A stretch of DNA of 64,000 bases, from NCBI RefSeq assembly GCF_018403765.1, contig NZ_BOVQ01000003.1:282193-346192 (forward strand). The letters are read 5' to 3'. The notes under the pieces are model-generated. The model ran no database searches. It saw only the letters and a program-made list of their open reading frames with translations, and had not been told where the DNA came from. Both the position numbers and the translations under genes were made by a program. Of this stretch, positions 46,170 through 55,347 are shown piece after piece; the stretch's first letter is position 1; each line of letters starts with the position of its first letter. Origin of the DNA: Lactococcus nasutitermitis (GTDB lineage Bacteria > Bacillota > Bacilli > Lactobacillales > Streptococcaceae).

Positions 46170-47483
46170 TCATTTTTTCTTGAATTTTGCGATAAAAAAT
46201 CCGTCTGTATGATACATATCTGGTGTGATAAATACACAGCCTTTTGTGATAATATCAGACTTTTCATGCGCAATCTCTACCTGTTCGAAGTCGGAATGTG
46301 TTGCAAGAAATTTCTCGACAACATCAAAATTCTCCTCATCGAATATTGTACAGGTACTATACACCATTATACCACTTTTTGTCAAATGTTTTGCAGCACT
46401 GTCGAGAATTTCGAGTTGGATATTTTGCAAATTGGTAAAATCCGAACTTTCTTTACGGTAACGAATATCTGGTTTGCGACGAATAAGTCCAATCCCTGAA
46501 CAAGGTGCATCAACTAAAATACGGTCAAATTCTTTTGTGAAATGTTCAGAAATTTTTGTTGCATCGCATTTTTCTGTGATAATTTTATCAGCAACTTGCA
46601 GGCGCCGTGCATTTTGTTCAATGAGTTTGAGCTTGTGGTCATAAAGGTCAAGTGCTGTGATGTGACCTGTTGTGAGATAAGTCGCAATATGTGTTGTCTT
46701 TCCACCCGGTGCTGCGCAGGCATCTAAAATTTCTTCTGTCCCCGTGATATCAAGCTGTGGTGCGACAAGCTGGCTTGTCTCATCTTGCATGGTAAACCAG
46801 CCAGATTTGAATTCTAGGGTTTTAGCAAAATTTCCACTATCAGCAACAAGTCCAACTGGAGAAAGTTCGGATTTGACAAGTTTGTCAAATTTCATTTGGA
46901 CATCATCAACTGTTGCAACTGCTGTATTGACACGCAAACTTGCCTTACTTGGCTTGTCCAAACTTTCTAAAATTTTGACAGTTCTGTCAAAATCAAATTG
47001 CTTGATAAATTTTTTGACAAGAAACTCTGGCATACTATATTGTATGGATAAACGCTCATTTTTGCTCTTAATCTCGTCAAATTCTCTGAGTGGTGTGCGT
47101 GAAAAATTGCGAAGAACACCATTGACAAATCCTGCTAAACGTGGGTCTCCCTGCTTCTTAGCCAATTTTACCGCTTCATCAACTGCTGCTGATGTCGGGA
47201 TTTTGTCCATATAAATCATCTGATAAATCGTCAAAAGTAAGAGATTTTTAACCCATTTCTTAGATTTTTTGACAAAAGGTTTGAGATACCATTCTAAAGT
47301 TATTTTCTTGGAAATTGTCCCATAAACCAGCGCTGTAACAAGGTTTCTATCAATTTCTGAAAGTCTGGATACGACTAAATTCTCATCGAGCGCAATATTG
47401 GCGTAAGCCTCGTCATTAAAGACGGCATTCAATGTGTTCAACGCGACACGACGCGGATTATGTTCATTCGCCAAGTTTTTCAC
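46170..47483 (-). CDS. rsmB: 16S rRNA (cytosine-5)-methyltransferase RsmB
   Basis: Methylates C967 (E. coli numbering). An N-terminal NusB-like domain (about 8-135) is followed by the RsmB fold with [17 protein letters not shown] near 255, [18 protein letters not shown] near 315 and a catalytic Cys in [12 protein letters not shown] near 385. A perfect repeat copy (46973-46992) encodes [11 protein letters not shown] near residue 165. GTG 47483 lies 20 bp inside fmt, so start coupling is likely. Confidence 0.95.
   Translation of the reverse strand: MKNLANEHNPRRVALNTLNAVFNDEAYANIALDENLVVSRLSEIDRNLVTALVYGTISKKITLEWYLKPFVKKSKKWVKNLLLLTIYQMIYMDKIPTSAAVDEAVKLAKKQGDPRLAGFVNGVLRNFSRTPLREFDEIKSKNERLSIQYSMPEFLVKKFIKQFDFDRTVKILESLDKPSKASLRVNTAVATVDDVQMKFDKLVKSELSPVGLVADSGNFAKTLEFKSGWFTMQDETSQLVAPQLDITGTEEILDACAAPGGKTTHIATYLTTGHITALDLYDHKLKLIEQNARRLQVADKIITEKCDATKISEHFTKEFDRILVDAPCSGIGLIRRKPDIRYRKESSDFTNLQNIQLEILDSAAKHLTKSGIMVYSTCTIFDEENFDVVEKFLATHSDFEQVEIAHEKSDIITKGCVFITPDMYHTDGFFIAKFKKK
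46973..46992. repeat. Short palindromic repeat inside rsmB
   Basis: A perfect copy (TTTTGACAGTTCTGTCAAAA), read F-D-R-T-V-K between the NusB-like and methyltransferase domains. Confidence 0.85.
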
Positions 47484-48414
47484 CTATTTCTAATTTTTGT
47501 CCTAAACCATTCAGAAAGCTAACAATATCCATTTTAGGCTTTCCTGCTGGTTGGACTGTAAGGAGTTCTAATGCACCATTTCCAGTTGCAATTTTTAGAG
47601 TTTTCTTTGTTTTTTCTAAGATTTCTCCCGGTTGAGCTGTGAGATTATCTGTTTCTGTCATTTTACTCTCATAAATTTTAAATCGTTCATTTTGCCATGT
47701 CGTATGTGCAACTGGAAATGGGTTCATACCGCGAATTTGATTAAAAATTTCCAGATTTGTTCGTGTCCAATCAATTTTTTCTTCTTCCGATGAAATGTTC
47801 GGAGAAAATGTGACCTGACTTTCATCTTGTGCCACTGGTATTACCTCGCCAGATAAGTATTTTGGCAATGTTTCCAGTAATAAATCACGTCCAACAATCG
47901 CTAATTTTCCGAACATTGTACCAACATTATCCTCAGGTAAAATCGGAATTGCACGCTGTGAAATCATATCTCCAGCGTCCATTTTTTTCACCATTTCCAT
48001 GATTGTCACACCAGCTTCTTCATCCCCATTCATGATTGCATAATGAATAGGCGCACCTCCACGATATTTTGGAAGTAACGAAGCATGCGTATTGACTGCA
48101 AATTTCACGGACTCTAGCAATTTTGTCGGCAAAAATTGTCCAAATGCAGCTGTTACAATCCCATCTGCACTCAATGCCATAATATCCGTCATTTCCGAAC
48201 TTCCCGATAATTTTTCAGGTTGAAAAATAGAGAGATTTTCAGCAAGTGCAAGTTCCTTTACCGGTGTCATATGTAACTGTTGTTTCCGTCCTACTTTGCG
48301 GTCTGGCTGCGTTACAACTGCTAAAATCTCATAATCTTGGCTCTCAATCAGTCCTTTTAAGACCGTTGCCGCAAAATCTGGTGTTCCCATAAATATAATT
48401 TTTGTTTTTGTCAT
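47464..48414 (-). CDS. fmt: Methionyl-tRNA formyltransferase
   Basis: Formylates initiator Met-tRNA. N-terminal [33 protein letters not shown] and the catalytic region [21 protein letters not shown] (Asn-His, near 110), plus a C-terminal OB-like domain. The 316 residues are normal. AGGAG precedes ATG 48414. It overlaps rsmB by 20 bp in the priA-fmt-rsmB-pppL-pknB cluster. Confidence 0.97.
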   Translation of the reverse strand: MTKTKIIFMGTPDFAATVLKGLIESQDYEILAVVTQPDRKVGRKQQLHMTPVKELALAENLSIFQPEKLSGSSEMTDIMALSADGIVTAAFGQFLPTKLLESVKFAVNTHASLLPKYRGGAPIHYAIMNGDEEAGVTIMEMVKKMDAGDMISQRAIPILPEDNVGTMFGKLAIVGRDLLLETLPKYLSGEVIPVAQDESQVTFSPNISSEEEKIDWTRTNLEIFNQIRGMNPFPVAHTTWQNERFKIYESKMTETDNLTAQPGEILEKTKKTLKIATGNGALELLTVQPAGKPKMDIVSFLNGLGQKLEIGEKLGE

Positions 48415-48443
48415 TTAATATCCTCCTTATTTTTATCTCATTT

Positions 48444-48827
48444 TTAAGAGTTGTATGGACGAAATTTCTCATGTTTCATTTCATACTCTTTGATTTCTCT
48501 TATTTTATCATCTTCAAATGTAACAACTGAAATTCCATCAAAAATATCTGACTTTCCTTTATAAATATAGTCAAAAGTCCATGTGAAAAACGCTATATTC
48601 CCGTCAAAATAGCTATTTATGACTTCCCATTTTTTGACAGAATTGTCAAAAGCTCCTGTCCAATCTAAAAACCATTTTTCAGCTTCTGTTCTTCCTTGAT
48701 ATTGTGCGCCAAAGCATTCCGTCACCGTAATATTTTTTGACAGAACTGTCAAAAATAAATTCACATCTTTTTTTAGCCAAGCTCTTATATAACTTTTAAA
48801 AATTTCTTCTTTTTTCATATTGTTCAC
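48444..48827 (-). CDS. NTF2-like/SnoaL-type small protein (two repeat copies within)
   Basis: A 127-residue cone-fold protein inserted between priA and fmt. The NTF2-like pattern is visible in IFKSYIRAWLKKDVNLF, YQGRTEAEKWFLDWTGAF and IAFFTWTFDYIYKGKSDIFDGISVVTFEDDKIREIKEYE. Members bind small molecules or are enzymes; no catalytic set is clear here. The GTG at 48827 overlaps the priA stop (GTGA); ATG 48818 is the alternative. Two repeat copies encode LTVLSKN and FDNSVKK, so roughly a tenth of the protein is repeat-derived. Confidence 0.82.
   Translation of the reverse strand: MNNMKKEEIFKSYIRAWLKKDVNLFLTVLSKNITVTECFGAQYQGRTEAEKWFLDWTGAFDNSVKKWEVINSYFDGNIAFFTWTFDYIYKGKSDIFDGISVVTFEDDKIREIKEYEMKHEKFRPYNS
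48632..48651. repeat. Short palindromic repeat in the NTF2-like gene, copy 1
   Basis: TTTTGACAGAATTGTCAAAA, one arm mismatch; read F-D-N-S-V-K. Confidence 0.8.
48735..48754. repeat. Short palindromic repeat in the NTF2-like gene, copy 2
   Basis: A perfect copy (TTTTGACAGAACTGTCAAAA), read L-T-V-L-S-K. Confidence 0.85.
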
Positions 48828-51205
48828 ACAAAATTCTGAGGTTCACTGTCAATCATAATCCGTAAATCCTTATTTTCTCTCTCTTGTGTTAAATCAAGAA
48901 CTTGATTTAATGTAGCTTCCAAGTCATCTTCAAAACGATATTTCACCAAAATCTGATAATGATATAGATTATGTGTACGAGCAATCGGACGCGCTGTTGG
49001 TCCTAATATTTTTGCCTTTTCAGATAAATTTGCTCTGAGCAAGCTGGCAATTTCATAAGATTTTTTCACAACAACTTCTTTATTTTTATGAGAAACAAGA
49101 ACTTGAACTGTGAAATAATAAGGTGGATATGAGAGAGTTCTCCGAAAATTCATTTCTCTCTCATAAAACTTCTCATAATCTTGTTCCTGAGCAAGCTGAA
49201 TAGCATAATGTCTCGGATTAAAAGTTTGAATCAGAACCTCACCTTTTTTATCTGCACGTCCTGCGCGCCCCGCTACCTGCATTAACAACTGAAAACTTCG
49301 TTCACTTGCTCGAAAGTCTGGTAAATTTAATCCTGTATCAGCATTGATAACTCCAACCAAAGTAACATTAGGAAAATCTAATCCTTTTGCAATCATTTGT
49401 GTTCCAAGTAGAATATCTGCTTCGTAAGATGAAAATTTATTTAGAATTTTCTCATGCGCATTCTTTGTTTTTGTCGTATCAACATCCATTCTCAAAACAC
49501 GCGCTTCTGGCAAAAGTTCAGCTAATTCTTCTTGAATTTTCTGTGTCCCAGAACCATAATAACGAATTTTCCGCGATTGACAATTTGGACAAAGCTGTGG
49601 AATAGCTTCCTGATGCCCACAATAATGACAATTCAACGTACGAGTGTCCATATGCAAAGTCAATGAAATATCGCAATTTGGACATTCTACAACATAACCA
49701 CATTCACGGCACATCACAAAACTAGAATAGCCACGTCGATTCAGCATCAATATGATTTGCTCATGCTTTTCTAGTTTTTCTCTCATTTTATCCAACAAAA
49801 GAGTTGAAAAATTTGCTGATTTATCATTGATTTGCTCACGCATATCAACAATTTTTACCTCTGGTAAAAGAGCGCTGGTATTTGCTCTCTTAGTCAAACG
49901 TAAAAGCTGATAAACACCACGCATCGCCCGCGCACGACTTTCCAAACTTGGAGTTGCGGAGCCTAAAACCAAACAAGCATCATGAAACTTTGCACGCAAC
50001 AAAGCAAGGTCACGCGCATGATAGCGCGGATTTGAGTCCTGCTTATAACTTGTTTCATGCTCCTCATCAATAATAATGACTCCGATATTTTCCATAGGAG
50101 CAAAAATCGCTGAGCGCGCACCAACCACAACTCGCGCCTTACCAGACCTGATTTTACGCCATTCATCGTACTTCTCACCATCAGAAAGTCCGCTGTGCAT
50201 AATCGCAACTTTTTCTCCAAAACGAGCAATAAAACGATTCGTAATCTGAGGTGTCAGCGAAATTTCAGGCACCAACATTATCGCTGTTTTCCCTTTTTTC
50301 AAAAAATGCTCAATGACCTGCAAATACACTTCTGTCTTGCCTGAACCCGTAATTCCTTCAAGCAAATATGGCTTTTCTGAACTGGTAATAATTGTTTGAA
50401 AAGCCAACATTTGTTCATCATTTAACTCTTTAGCCTCATCAAAATGAATTGCATCAAAAACCGACTGTGTCCGCGAAGTCTCAACTTCTGATATTTCAAG
50501 AAAATCATTATCAATAAAATATTTCATCACTTCCCGCGAAAATGGAAAATCTTTCTGAGAAATTTTCCCATTTAACTCTAACAAATATTGACGACATTCT
50601 TCTCTTTTTTTAGCAGCTTTAGAAATTTCTAAGTTTTTTAATTTTTCTCGATTGATAACTGATAAAAATTTAATAACTTTTTTATTTTCTTTTGATTTGG
50701 CAATGTAAGTCACCGTCATCTCACCAGATTTAACCTGTTTCATTACATTTATTTTTTCATTTTCTGTAAGTTGAGACCAATAACTTTCATCACCATTAGC
50801 CGCCGTTAAAAGCTTATCATAACTAGAATTAAGCAGACTAGGCAGCATTGCTTTCAAGCAGGAAATCTTATAAGAAAAAACTGAATGTCGCATCTCATCA
50901 GCCAACCACAACTGCTCCTCAGTCAATACAGGTTCTAAATCCAGCACTTCTGCTATCTCTTTGAGATTTTCAGATATTTTTGACATAGGCACAGATAGAC
51001 TCATTTGTTTATCTGCTTCTGCCAAATTTTTAGTATCCTCAAAATCAATAATAATCCCCTGAACCAATCTATTTCCTTTACCAAAAGGCACGTGAACACG
51101 CATTCCAATAGCGACTAAATTTTCTAAGTCAGTAGGCACAAGATAAGAAAATGCTTTGTCCGTCTGCATCAGAGGAATATCAACAATAACCTTAGCAATT
51201 TTCAT
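48824..51205 (-). CDS. priA: Primosomal protein N' (replication restart helicase)
   Basis: A 793-residue PriA that reloads the replisome at stalled forks. An N-terminal DNA-binding domain (VDIPLMQTDKAFSYLVP) is followed by Walker A EGITGSGKTEVYLQ near 280, DEEHETSYKQ (motif II) near 375 and eight zinc-binding Cys in CRECGYVVECPNC and CHYCGH...CPNC near 495-535. ATG 51205 has GAGGAGG; the frame's earlier GTG is within that site. It heads the fmt-rsmB cluster. Confidence 0.97.
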   Translation of the reverse strand: MKIAKVIVDIPLMQTDKAFSYLVPTDLENLVAIGMRVHVPFGKGNRLVQGIIIDFEDTKNLAEADKQMSLSVPMSKISENLKEIAEVLDLEPVLTEEQLWLADEMRHSVFSYKISCLKAMLPSLLNSSYDKLLTAANGDESYWSQLTENEKINVMKQVKSGEMTVTYIAKSKENKKVIKFLSVINREKLKNLEISKAAKKREECRQYLLELNGKISQKDFPFSREVMKYFIDNDFLEISEVETSRTQSVFDAIHFDEAKELNDEQMLAFQTIITSSEKPYLLEGITGSGKTEVYLQVIEHFLKKGKTAIMLVPEISLTPQITNRFIARFGEKVAIMHSGLSDGEKYDEWRKIRSGKARVVVGARSAIFAPMENIGVIIIDEEHETSYKQDSNPRYHARDLALLRAKFHDACLVLGSATPSLESRARAMRGVYQLLRLTKRANTSALLPEVKIVDMREQINDKSANFSTLLLDKMREKLEKHEQIILMLNRRGYSSFVMCRECGYVVECPNCDISLTLHMDTRTLNCHYCGHQEAIPQLCPNCQSRKIRYYGSGTQKIQEELAELLPEARVLRMDVDTTKTKNAHEKILNKFSSYEADILLGTQMIAKGLDFPNVTLVGVINADTGLNLPDFRASERSFQLLMQVAGRAGRADKKGEVLIQTFNPRHYAIQLAQEQDYEKFYEREMNFRRTLSYPPYYFTVQVLVSHKNKEVVVKKSYEIASLLRANLSEKAKILGPTARPIARTHNLYHYQILVKYRFEDDLEATLNQVLDLTQERENKDLRIMIDSEPQNFV

Positions 51206-51276
51206 TTTTTTAATCCTCCTCACATCTTTTAAATAAGTTTCAGCGCATTTCTAATCGAACTATTATCTCTTTATAA

Positions 51277-51322
51277 TTTTTGGCAAAACTAGGTAAATAA
51301 ATTAGCCTAGTTCCGACAAAAA
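51277..51322. repeat. Element variant of 46 bp in the priA leader
   Basis: TTTTTGGCAAAACTAGG at the left, CCTAGTTCCGACAAAAA at the right; the AACTAGG/CCTAGTT arms match the left half of the 71-74 bp elements. Confidence 0.7.
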
Positions 51323-51341
51323 ACAATCAAACTATCTTTCT

Positions 51342-51350
51342 ATTATAACA
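51342..51350 (-). promoter_or_regulatory. priA promoter (extended -10)
   Basis: TGTTATAAT on the minus strand directly follows the rpoZ terminator's T-run; the transcript would then contain the 46-bp element. Confidence 0.55.
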
Positions 51351-51376
51351 AAAAGCGCTTCATCGTGCGCTTTTTG
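51349..51376 (-). terminator. rpoZ terminator
   Basis: AAAAAGCGC / GCGCTTTTT with a 7-nt loop on the minus strand. Confidence 0.82.
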
Positions 51377-51384
51377 CTTTTATT

Positions 51385-51801
51385 TTATTCTTCTGCTTCA
51401 GGCGCTTTTTCAGTAGCCGTTGTATCTTCTGTTAAAACTTCAGCAGAAGCTTCTTCAGCAGATTCTTTCGATGCACGCGCACCTTTTTGTTTTGCTTCCT
51501 CCTCAGCTTCTTCTTTAGCAATCTGTTCTTTAATGAGTTTTTCTCTCATCTTAGCTTGCAAACGTTCAAGTTCACGTTTCTCAACCAAAGTCTTGCGTTT
51601 TGCTTCTGGAGCTGGATGAATGCTCACCGTTCCATCTGCAATTTCTTCCAATGCCCGCAAAGTATTTTTTACAGACTTAAATTCTTTTGTAGGACGTTCT
51701 CCGTCATGCAACTCATGTGCCCGTTTTGATTCCAAAATAACCAAAGAATATTTTGAGTCAATCTTTTCCAACAATTTATCAATAGATGGTTCTAACATCA
51801 T
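51385..51801 (-). CDS. rpoZ: RNA polymerase omega subunit
   Basis: The small RNAP subunit. [33 protein letters not shown] covers the conserved core with helix [14 protein letters not shown]. At 138 residues it is longer than the usual 70-105: from about residue 75 a charged helix and a 45-residue Ala/Glu/Ser tail ([20 protein letters not shown]) extend it. ATG 51801 or 51798 may be used. It follows gmk by 34 bp. Confidence 0.93.
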   Translation of the reverse strand: MMLEPSIDKLLEKIDSKYSLVILESKRAHELHDGERPTKEFKSVKNTLRALEEIADGTVSIHPAPEAKRKTLVEKRELERLQAKMREKLIKEQIAKEEAEEEAKQKGARASKESAEEASAEVLTEDTTATEKAPEAEE

Positions 51802-51835
51802 AATGCTTTACCTCTTTTTATTTTCTAATCTTATT

Positions 51836-52447
<612 letters not shown>

Positions 52448-52545
52448 TCACTCTCCTATCTTTAAATCCAATTTTATCAGAAAGCACAAGTAAAGTCTAT
52501 TCTTTGTAACAAAAAAGATATATTTAGTTTAATTATTTTAGTAAA

Positions 52546-52572
52546 TAAAAAATCGCTTAATTGCGATTTTAT
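52546..52572 (-). terminator. Terminator after the DrrAB-like operon
   Basis: AATCGC / GCGATT hairpin with T6 on the minus strand. Confidence 0.75.
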
Positions 52573-52599
52573 TAGACTCAAGTAATTTTATACCTTGTT

Positions 52600-53421
52600 T
52601 TAACCTTTTTTCTTATAAGTCATATAAGTCAGCGGTACAAAGATAATCAAAATCACTGCTGCTGCAACCAACGCTCCCCAAAAGTTTCCATCAATCGTCC
52701 CTTTTTCAAGGATATGACGTACCGCAGAAACAGCATAAGATACAGGATTGATGTGATTGGCAAAGAATTTCAAGGCACTTGGTAATGTATTTGTTGGTAC
52801 AAAGGCATTTGACAGAAAACTCAGCGGAAACATAATCAACATTGCTGTCGTCGAGGCTGCTGTTACAGACTTGACTGACATAGCAAGAAAACTAAAGAGC
52901 CAAGAAAGACACCAAGCAATAATCATCATAAAGAGAATACTGACGATGACTGCACCAATTCCTGCCGCTGGACGAAAGCCCAGGATATAGCCCATCCCAA
53001 AGACGATAATCCCTGCCACTGCATAACGCACAAGGTCAGCGGTTAAAGTCCCCACGAGTGGCGCCATCCGTGAAATCGGCATTGACTTAAAACGATTGGA
53101 AATGGATTTATCCGTGTCTTCACGCAGATTTGTTCCCGCCGTTCCTGTTGAAGTCACAAGCGTTTGAATCAAAATTCCCGGAATAATCGTAGGTAAATAA
53201 GCCTTGATTGAACCCGCAATTGCCCCACCAAACAGATAAGTAAACAAAAGCGTAAACATAATCGGCATAATCGTAATATCCATCCAAGTTTCAGGATTAT
53301 GAATCGTTTTGAGTAAGGCACGATAAGTAAATGTCAGTGCATTTTTTACAGTTAAACTAAAACTGATATGATTTTTTAAATTCCGCTCTGTTGCAGGAAT
53401 GATTTTTGCTGTATTTTCCAT
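52600..53421 (-). CDS. ABC-2 type exporter permease (DrrB-like)
   Basis: A 273-residue permease with six helices. ITIMPIMFTLLFTYLFGGAIAG and the motif TAGTNLREDTDKSISNRFKSMPISR are typical of DrrB-type ABC-2 permeases for drugs or lipids. It starts one base after the ATPase stop. Both are under the divergent TetR regulator and four operator-like palindromes. Confidence 0.92.
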   Translation of the reverse strand: MENTAKIIPATERNLKNHISFSLTVKNALTFTYRALLKTIHNPETWMDITIMPIMFTLLFTYLFGGAIAGSIKAYLPTIIPGILIQTLVTSTGTAGTNLREDTDKSISNRFKSMPISRMAPLVGTLTADLVRYAVAGIIVFGMGYILGFRPAAGIGAVIVSILFMMIIAWCLSWLFSFLAMSVKSVTAASTTAMLIMFPLSFLSNAFVPTNTLPSALKFFANHINPVSYAVSAVRHILEKGTIDGNFWGALVAAAVILIIFVPLTYMTYKKKG

Positions 53422-53422
53422 T

Positions 53423-54379
53423 TTAATTTTCCCCCTTGTTATTACCAGTTAAGGCAAAGAATACTTCATCAAGACTTGGTTGTTTGACAGAAGTTTCTGT
53501 CAGTTGAATATTGGCCTCTTTCAAAGCAATCAAAACATCTGTCAGCTTATCTGTATTGTGCATTGGCGCACTCAAACGTGTAACATCTTGAACCTGCACT
53601 GTTGCTTGAAGTTCATTTTCGATAATCTCTGTCGCCTGCTCCACTTGATCAGCATTTTTGACTGTCAATTGTAAGCTAGAACTACCGACGGATTTTTTTA
53701 ATCCTTCAGGCGTGTCATTAGCAACCACTTTCCCATTATCAATGACGACAATCTGGTCAGCAAGTTGGTCAGCTTCGTCCAGATATTGTGTCGTGAGTAG
53801 CACCGTTGAGCCATTTGCCACCAGCCTGCGAATGGTATCCCACATCTGCGTGCGTGTCCGAGGGTCAAGTCCCGTTGTTGGCTCATCAAGGAAAATCAAT
53901 GGCGGATTACTAATCAAACTCGCTGCCAAATCAAGACGACGTCGCATTCCACCTGAGAAATTTGCCAGTGATTTTTTCGCCGCATCTGTCAGTCCAAATT
54001 CTTCTAATAAATCTGCCGTTTTTTGTTTAGCTGCTGCGTGTGAAAGTCCATGAAGTCTGGCAAAAATTCGCAGATTTTCTTGCGCAGATAAACTTTCATC
54101 AATCGAAGCAAATTGCCCTGTCAGTCCAATCAACTGACGGACTTTCATCGCCTCTTTTTGAATATCATAGCCAAAAATTTTAGCTGTCCCACCATTTGGC
54201 TTTGACAATGTCGCAAGCATATTGATTGTCGTCGTCTTGCCTGCCCCATTTGGTCCAAGCACACCACAAATCCTTCCTGTTTTAATCTTCAAATCTACAC
54301 CATCTACTGCACGATGATTTCCAAAAGTTTTTACTAAACCATGTGCTTCAACAGCTAGAACTTCATTTGTTGTTGTCAT
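53423..54379 (-). CDS. ABC exporter ATP-binding protein (DrrA-like, daunorubicin-resistance family)
   Basis: A 318-residue ATPase. Walker A GPNGAGKTTTINM near 42-49, the signature NFSGGMRRRLDLAASL near 142, Walker B LIFLDEPTTGLDPRTR near 162, and a C-terminal DUF4162-like domain (TVKNADQVEQATEI...VKQPSLDEVFFALTG), characteristic of DrrA. The substrate cannot be told. Its Shine-Dalgarno overlaps one of the TTAAC-GTTAA operator sites. Confidence 0.94.
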   Translation of the reverse strand: MTTTNEVLAVEAHGLVKTFGNHRAVDGVDLKIKTGRICGVLGPNGAGKTTTINMLATLSKPNGGTAKIFGYDIQKEAMKVRQLIGLTGQFASIDESLSAQENLRIFARLHGLSHAAAKQKTADLLEEFGLTDAAKKSLANFSGGMRRRLDLAASLISNPPLIFLDEPTTGLDPRTRTQMWDTIRRLVANGSTVLLTTQYLDEADQLADQIVVIDNGKVVANDTPEGLKKSVGSSSLQLTVKNADQVEQATEIIENELQATVQVQDVTRLSAPMHNTDKLTDVLIALKEANIQLTETSVKQPSLDEVFFALTGNNKGEN

Positions 54380-54391
54380 ATTATTTTCTCC

Positions 54392-54404
54392 TTAACATCG
54401 TTAA
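54392..54404 (-). promoter_or_regulatory. Operator-like palindrome O1 (over ABC ribosome site)
   Basis: TTAAC-ATC-GTTAA, directly upstream of and touching the AAGGAG of the ATPase gene. Confidence 0.65.
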
Positions 54405-54420
54405 ATTTCTTTACAAAAAT

Positions 54421-54449
54421 AGTTTAACACTGTTAAAGAGAATTGTCAA
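54421..54449 (-). promoter_or_regulatory. Promoter of the ABC exporter operon
   Basis: TTGACA (54449-54444), 17-bp spacer, TAAACT (54426-54421) on the minus strand. O2 covers the -10 and spacer; O3 sits just upstream of the -35. Confidence 0.8.
54423..54437. promoter_or_regulatory. Operator-like palindrome O2
   Basis: TTTAAC-ACT-GTTAAA, perfect 6-bp arms, overlapping the exporter -10 box. Confidence 0.78.
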
Positions 54450-54457
54450 GCAAAAAC

Positions 54458-54472
54458 TTTAACAATGTTAAA
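54458..54472. promoter_or_regulatory. Operator-like palindrome O3
   Basis: TTTAAC-AAT-GTTAAA, perfect arms, 35 bp centre-to-centre from O2. Confidence 0.78.
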
Positions 54473-54508
54473 TTGAAATATTAAATTTCAGTTACAAAAA
54501 GTAGAAAA

Positions 54509-54523
54509 TTGAACAGCGTTAAA
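54509..54523. promoter_or_regulatory. Operator-like palindrome O4 (tetR promoter)
   Basis: TTGAAC-AGC-GTTAAA, one mismatch from O2/O3, about 20 bp before the tetR -10. Confidence 0.7.
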
Positions 54524-54538
54524 TTTTTTCTTGAAACG

Positions 54539-54547
54539 TGTTATAAT
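54539..54547 (+). promoter_or_regulatory. tetR extended -10 promoter (leaderless)
   Basis: TGTTATAAT with exactly six bases to ATG 54554 and no Shine-Dalgarno between. Confidence 0.7.
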
Positions 54548-54553
54548 GAAAGT

Positions 54554-55195
54554 ATGAAAAAGATAGAATTTAGCAAGCGGCAACTAGAAATCGTCAAAGC
54601 AGCCATCGAATTACTTGATGAAAAAGGCTACAATGAGCTTTCTTTGCGTGATATTGCAAAAAAACTGGACGTCAAAGCACCAGCAATTTATTGGCATTTT
54701 AAAAATAAAGCCCTTCTCGTGGACTACATCGCAGAATATCTCTTGCAACAAACCTTGGGAGACTTGCAAGTTCGTAAACCAGACGAACCTTGGCAAGATT
54801 GGCTCAAAGAAAACATTTTACAGCTGCGTAAGGCAATGCTATCAGTTCGTGATGGCGGACGAATTGTAACTGGCGCCCATTTTTACCCAGCCATCACACT
54901 CGCTTACTTGATAGAATATTGTCTAGTTTCTCTACGCTCAGCAGGAATAAATAATAAAAATTCTCGTCTCATTGTTATGACTGCTATTCATTATACTTTC
55001 GGTCATGTCATTGAGGAACAATCAGGCACCGATACACTTGATGAGGACACTCCTCCAGATTCCTTTTTTATTTTTGGAAGTCTGCCCAATTTACTTGAAA
55101 TTTCAGACCCGACCATTACAGAAGAAAGTTTATCTGACGAAGGAGAATTCCTCGCAGGTTTACAGTTGATAATTGATGGTGCAAGTCAAAAATAA
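54554..55195 (+). CDS. TetR family transcriptional repressor
   Basis: A 213-residue regulator. The N-terminal helix-turn-helix is LLDEKGYNELSLRDIAKKLDVKAPAIYWHFKNKALL (about 16-55), followed by a TetR_C-like ligand domain with GAHFYPAITLAYLIEY and TAIHYTFGHVIEEQ. It is divergent from the exporter operon, and four TTTAAC-GTTAAA sites fill the gap, so it probably represses both. I use ATG 54554, exactly where transcription should start; a TTG at 54509 lies within the promoter. Confidence 0.93.
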   Translation: MKKIEFSKRQLEIVKAAIELLDEKGYNELSLRDIAKKLDVKAPAIYWHFKNKALLVDYIAEYLLQQTLGDLQVRKPDEPWQDWLKENILQLRKAMLSVRDGGRIVTGAHFYPAITLAYLIEYCLVSLRSAGINNKNSRLIVMTAIHYTFGHVIEEQSGTDTLDEDTPPDSFFIFGSLPNLLEISDPTITEESLSDEGEFLAGLQLIIDGASQK

Positions 55196-55229
55196 AATGC
55201 TCTCAATTTGAGAACATCATAAATTAACA

Positions 55230-55260
55230 AAAAATCCTTCTTTCAATAGAAGGATTTTTC
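55230..55260 (+). terminator. tetR terminator
   Basis: AAAAATCCTTC / AAGGATTTTT hairpin with a T-run on the plus strand. Confidence 0.8.
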
Positions 55261-55311
55261 AGTATCAATCACTTTTTTAGCTCCTTCTTCAACCGTTATA
55301 TTTATTACACA

Positions 55312-55343
55312 AAAAAACTTTCCAACGCAAAATTGGAAAGTTT
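55312..55343 (-). terminator. rny terminator
   Basis: AAACTTTCCA / TGGAAAGTTT with T7 on the minus strand. Confidence 0.85.
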
Positions 55344-55347
55344 AATA

